Assembly: GCA_030602145.1 (NCBI GenBank)
Contig: JAUWAH010000129.1
Coordinates: forward strand, 1 to 6,893
DNA length: 6,893 nt
Direction: 5' to 3'
From: Desulfobulbus sp.
GTDB taxonomy: Bacteria; Desulfobacterota; Desulfobulbia; Desulfobulbales; Desulfobulbaceae
Positions 6,033 through 6,893 of the stretch are shown here, in pieces (position 1 is the first letter of the stretch; each line of letters starts with the position of its first letter). The translations under genes were made by a program, and so were the position numbers. The notes beneath the pieces were generated by a model. The model saw only the letters and a list, made by a program, of their open reading frames with translations, was not told the origin of the DNA and did no database searches.

Positions 6033-6183
6033 CGACCGCTATGCCCACCCCCTTACGACCGCTATGCCCACCCCTCTGCGACCGCTATGCCCACCCTTAC
6101 GACCGCTATGCCCACCCCTTGCGACCGCTATGCCCACCCCTTGCGACCGCTATGCCCACCCCTTACGACCGCTATGCCCACCC
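6033..6183. repeat. Seven-copy iteron array, probable oriV
   Basis: Seven perfect copies of the 18-bp core CGACCGCTATGCCCACCC, at 6033, 6056, 6079, 6100, 6122, 6144 and 6166. Steps are 23, 23, 21, 22, 22 and 22 bp, i.e. two helical turns. The linkers are 3-5 bases (CCTTA, CTCTG, TTA, CTTG, CTTG, CTTA). Perfect cores with near-constant phase, directly after a TrfA-type gene and before an AT-rich patch, are the hallmark of initiator-binding iterons. Frames reading through the array give low-complexity peptides and are not genes. Confidence 0.93.
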
Positions 6184-6189
6184 CCTGAA

Positions 6190-6893
6190 TCAAGATTGTG
6201 GTACTTTGAGGTCGGTTTTATGGACATGCACCTTGTCGTCCTGGTCAATGTTCCAGGAGGCAATGATCTCGGCTTTAACCAGTTCGTCGAGGGCCAAGCG
6301 GAGTTTGCTGCGATAATCCGACAATCTGCCGCAGTCCGAGCCGCAGAGTTGCTGGAGGGTGCTGACCTTCATCGGGAAGGGCGTCCGGTGACTTGCATAG
6401 AAACCATGGAGCCACTTGGCGAGGTCCGTTCTCAAGACGAGCCGCTGCTGCCATTGCAACTGGGTCCATCCGGCATCGAACAGGGTGGACAGTTTGGCGT
6501 TGAACTTGAGGAAATAGGTCTGGTCCTCCTCGGTGTAGTAAAATTCGTCCAACAACGAGCCGGTGTAGGCGAAGGTTTCCGGACCAAAATGGCTCTGCAC
6601 CGCCAGACGGATCTCCACCGCTGAGGCGGTCAATCGCCGCAGCGAGTCCTTGAGCCATTCCCGGCCGGACTTGCCGTGACTGCGGCCGATGCCCTTGAGA
6701 AAGCCCTTGGCCGTGAACTGAACGTACTGCCCCGTCGCCTGATGGGAAGCGAGATGGAGGGAGTGGGCCAGCACATCAAAATCGCCCTGATCCAGTCGCC
6801 AGCCGGTGTAGTGGATGTTCAGGCCATTGACTGCGGCGATGGCCTCTCTTTTGACCGCTTTCCTACGTCCCCTCTGGATGACCCCGAATAAGG
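6190..6893 (-). CDS. TrfA-family plasmid replication initiator, C-terminal part, N-terminus cut by window edge
   Basis: The frame stays open to the window edge, so it is partial: 233 residues plus stop are present. A GTG at 6774 is an internal codon, not the start; I translated upstream and found LFGVIQRGRRKAVKRE, then NIHYTGWRLDQGDFD running into VLAHSLHLA. This, with QYVQFTAKGFLKGIGRSHG, KDSLRRLTASAVEI, the segment QQRLVLRTDLAKWLHGFYAS, and MKVSTLQQLCGSD then YRSKLRLALDELVKA, follows the TrfA domain of IncP plasmids and relatives, which binds iterons through winged-helix domains and opens the origin for DnaB loading. Perhaps the first third of the protein is missing. It stops 6 bp from the iteron array, its presumed binding site. 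Regulation cannot be judged because the promoter is outside. Confidence 0.88.
   Translation of the reverse strand, partial: LFGVIQRGRRKAVKREAIAAVNGLNIHYTGWRLDQGDFDVLAHSLHLASHQATGQYVQFTAKGFLKGIGRSHGKSGREWLKDSLRRLTASAVEIRLAVQSHFGPETFAYTGSLLDEFYYTEEDQTYFLKFNAKLSTLFDAGWTQLQWQQRLVLRTDLAKWLHGFYASHRTPFPMKVSTLQQLCGSDCGRLSDYRSKLRLALDELVKAEIIASWNIDQDDKVHVHKTDLKVPQS

Larger units (their letters stand above)
5902..6189. other. Gene-free gap: probable replication origin region
   Basis: Between the regulator start and the rep stop, 288 bp hold a short leader with promoter candidate, the AT-rich patch, a GC-rich segment of about 60 bp (5971-6032) with no clear site beyond a degenerate inverted iteron at 5996-6013, and the iteron array. 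This layout of rep, iterons and AT-rich patch matches iteron-plasmid origins, though function is inferred. Confidence 0.7.

Noticed and set aside
6033..6183. Repeat array as a CRISPR
   Set aside because: Linkers between cores are only 3-5 bases and nearly the same, with no unique spacers and no cas gene; this is an iteron array.
6033..6183. G-quadruplex formed by the G-rich minus strand of the iterons
   Set aside because: Each unit has GGGG-T-GGG, but the next G-run pair is about 14 bases away, giving long loops; possible but not supported over iteron function.
5969..6624. Three plus-strand frames through the repeats (5969-6316, 5973-6188, 5998-6624)
   Set aside because: Each reads the 22-bp repeat as low-complexity Pro/Cys/Tyr-rich peptide, then runs antisense to the rep gene; no Shine-Dalgarno or recognisable domain.
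6190..6774. Complete small rep gene starting at GTG 6774
   Set aside because: The frame stays open to the window edge and the upstream residues continue the TrfA domain, so the gene is partial and this GTG is internal.

Overview
The window reads as part of a conjugative plasmid, or a plasmid-like mobile element, from a Gram-negative bacterium. Periplasmic signal peptides, a lipoprotein, an OmpA-type peptidoglycan-binding domain and an F-type (MPF_F) type IV secretion operon point to a two-membrane cell. The DNA is GC-rich by eye with clear Shine-Dalgarno sites. I cannot name the host; a proteobacterium or desulfobacterium would fit. Every gene I accept lies on the minus strand, so transcription runs from high to low coordinates.

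Right end (about 5930-6893): the C-terminal 233 residues of a TrfA-family replication initiator, cut by the window edge. Six bases after its stop codon begins an array of seven direct repeats (6033-6183; 18-bp core, period 21-23 bp) with the properties of iterons. Past the array is an AT-rich patch (5931-5970) carrying GATTA three times at 10-11 bp phasing, a good candidate for the duplex-unwinding element. Together these look like the replication origin. A sigma-70-like promoter candidate pointing into the transfer operon overlaps the AT-rich patch.

Middle (4314-5901): a 331-residue protein with sigma-factor-like region 2 and helix-turn-helix features, possibly the regulator of the operon, then a secreted OmpA-C-domain protein.

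Left part (1-4266): a colinear F-type mating-pair-formation operon, in order a TraA/VirB2-like pilin, TraL, TraE, TraK, TraB, TraV and the N-terminal part of the TraC ATPase (cut by the window edge). Genes are packed with 4-bp stop/start overlaps (traL-traE-traK-traB and traV-traC) and short gaps elsewhere. Known roles of these families: TraL, TraE and TraB sit in the inner membrane, TraK, TraV and TraB form the outer-membrane core complex, TraC energises pilus assembly, and the pilin is the subunit.

The most interesting points are the origin squeezed between rep and tra on one strand, the pairing of a TrfA-type initiator with an F-type rather than P-type secretion system, a sigma-like protein heading the operon, and an OmpA-like protein next to the pilin that lacks the usual diaminopimelate-binding aspartate. 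No relaxase, oriT, CRISPR, tRNA, rRNA or insertion sequence is visible.
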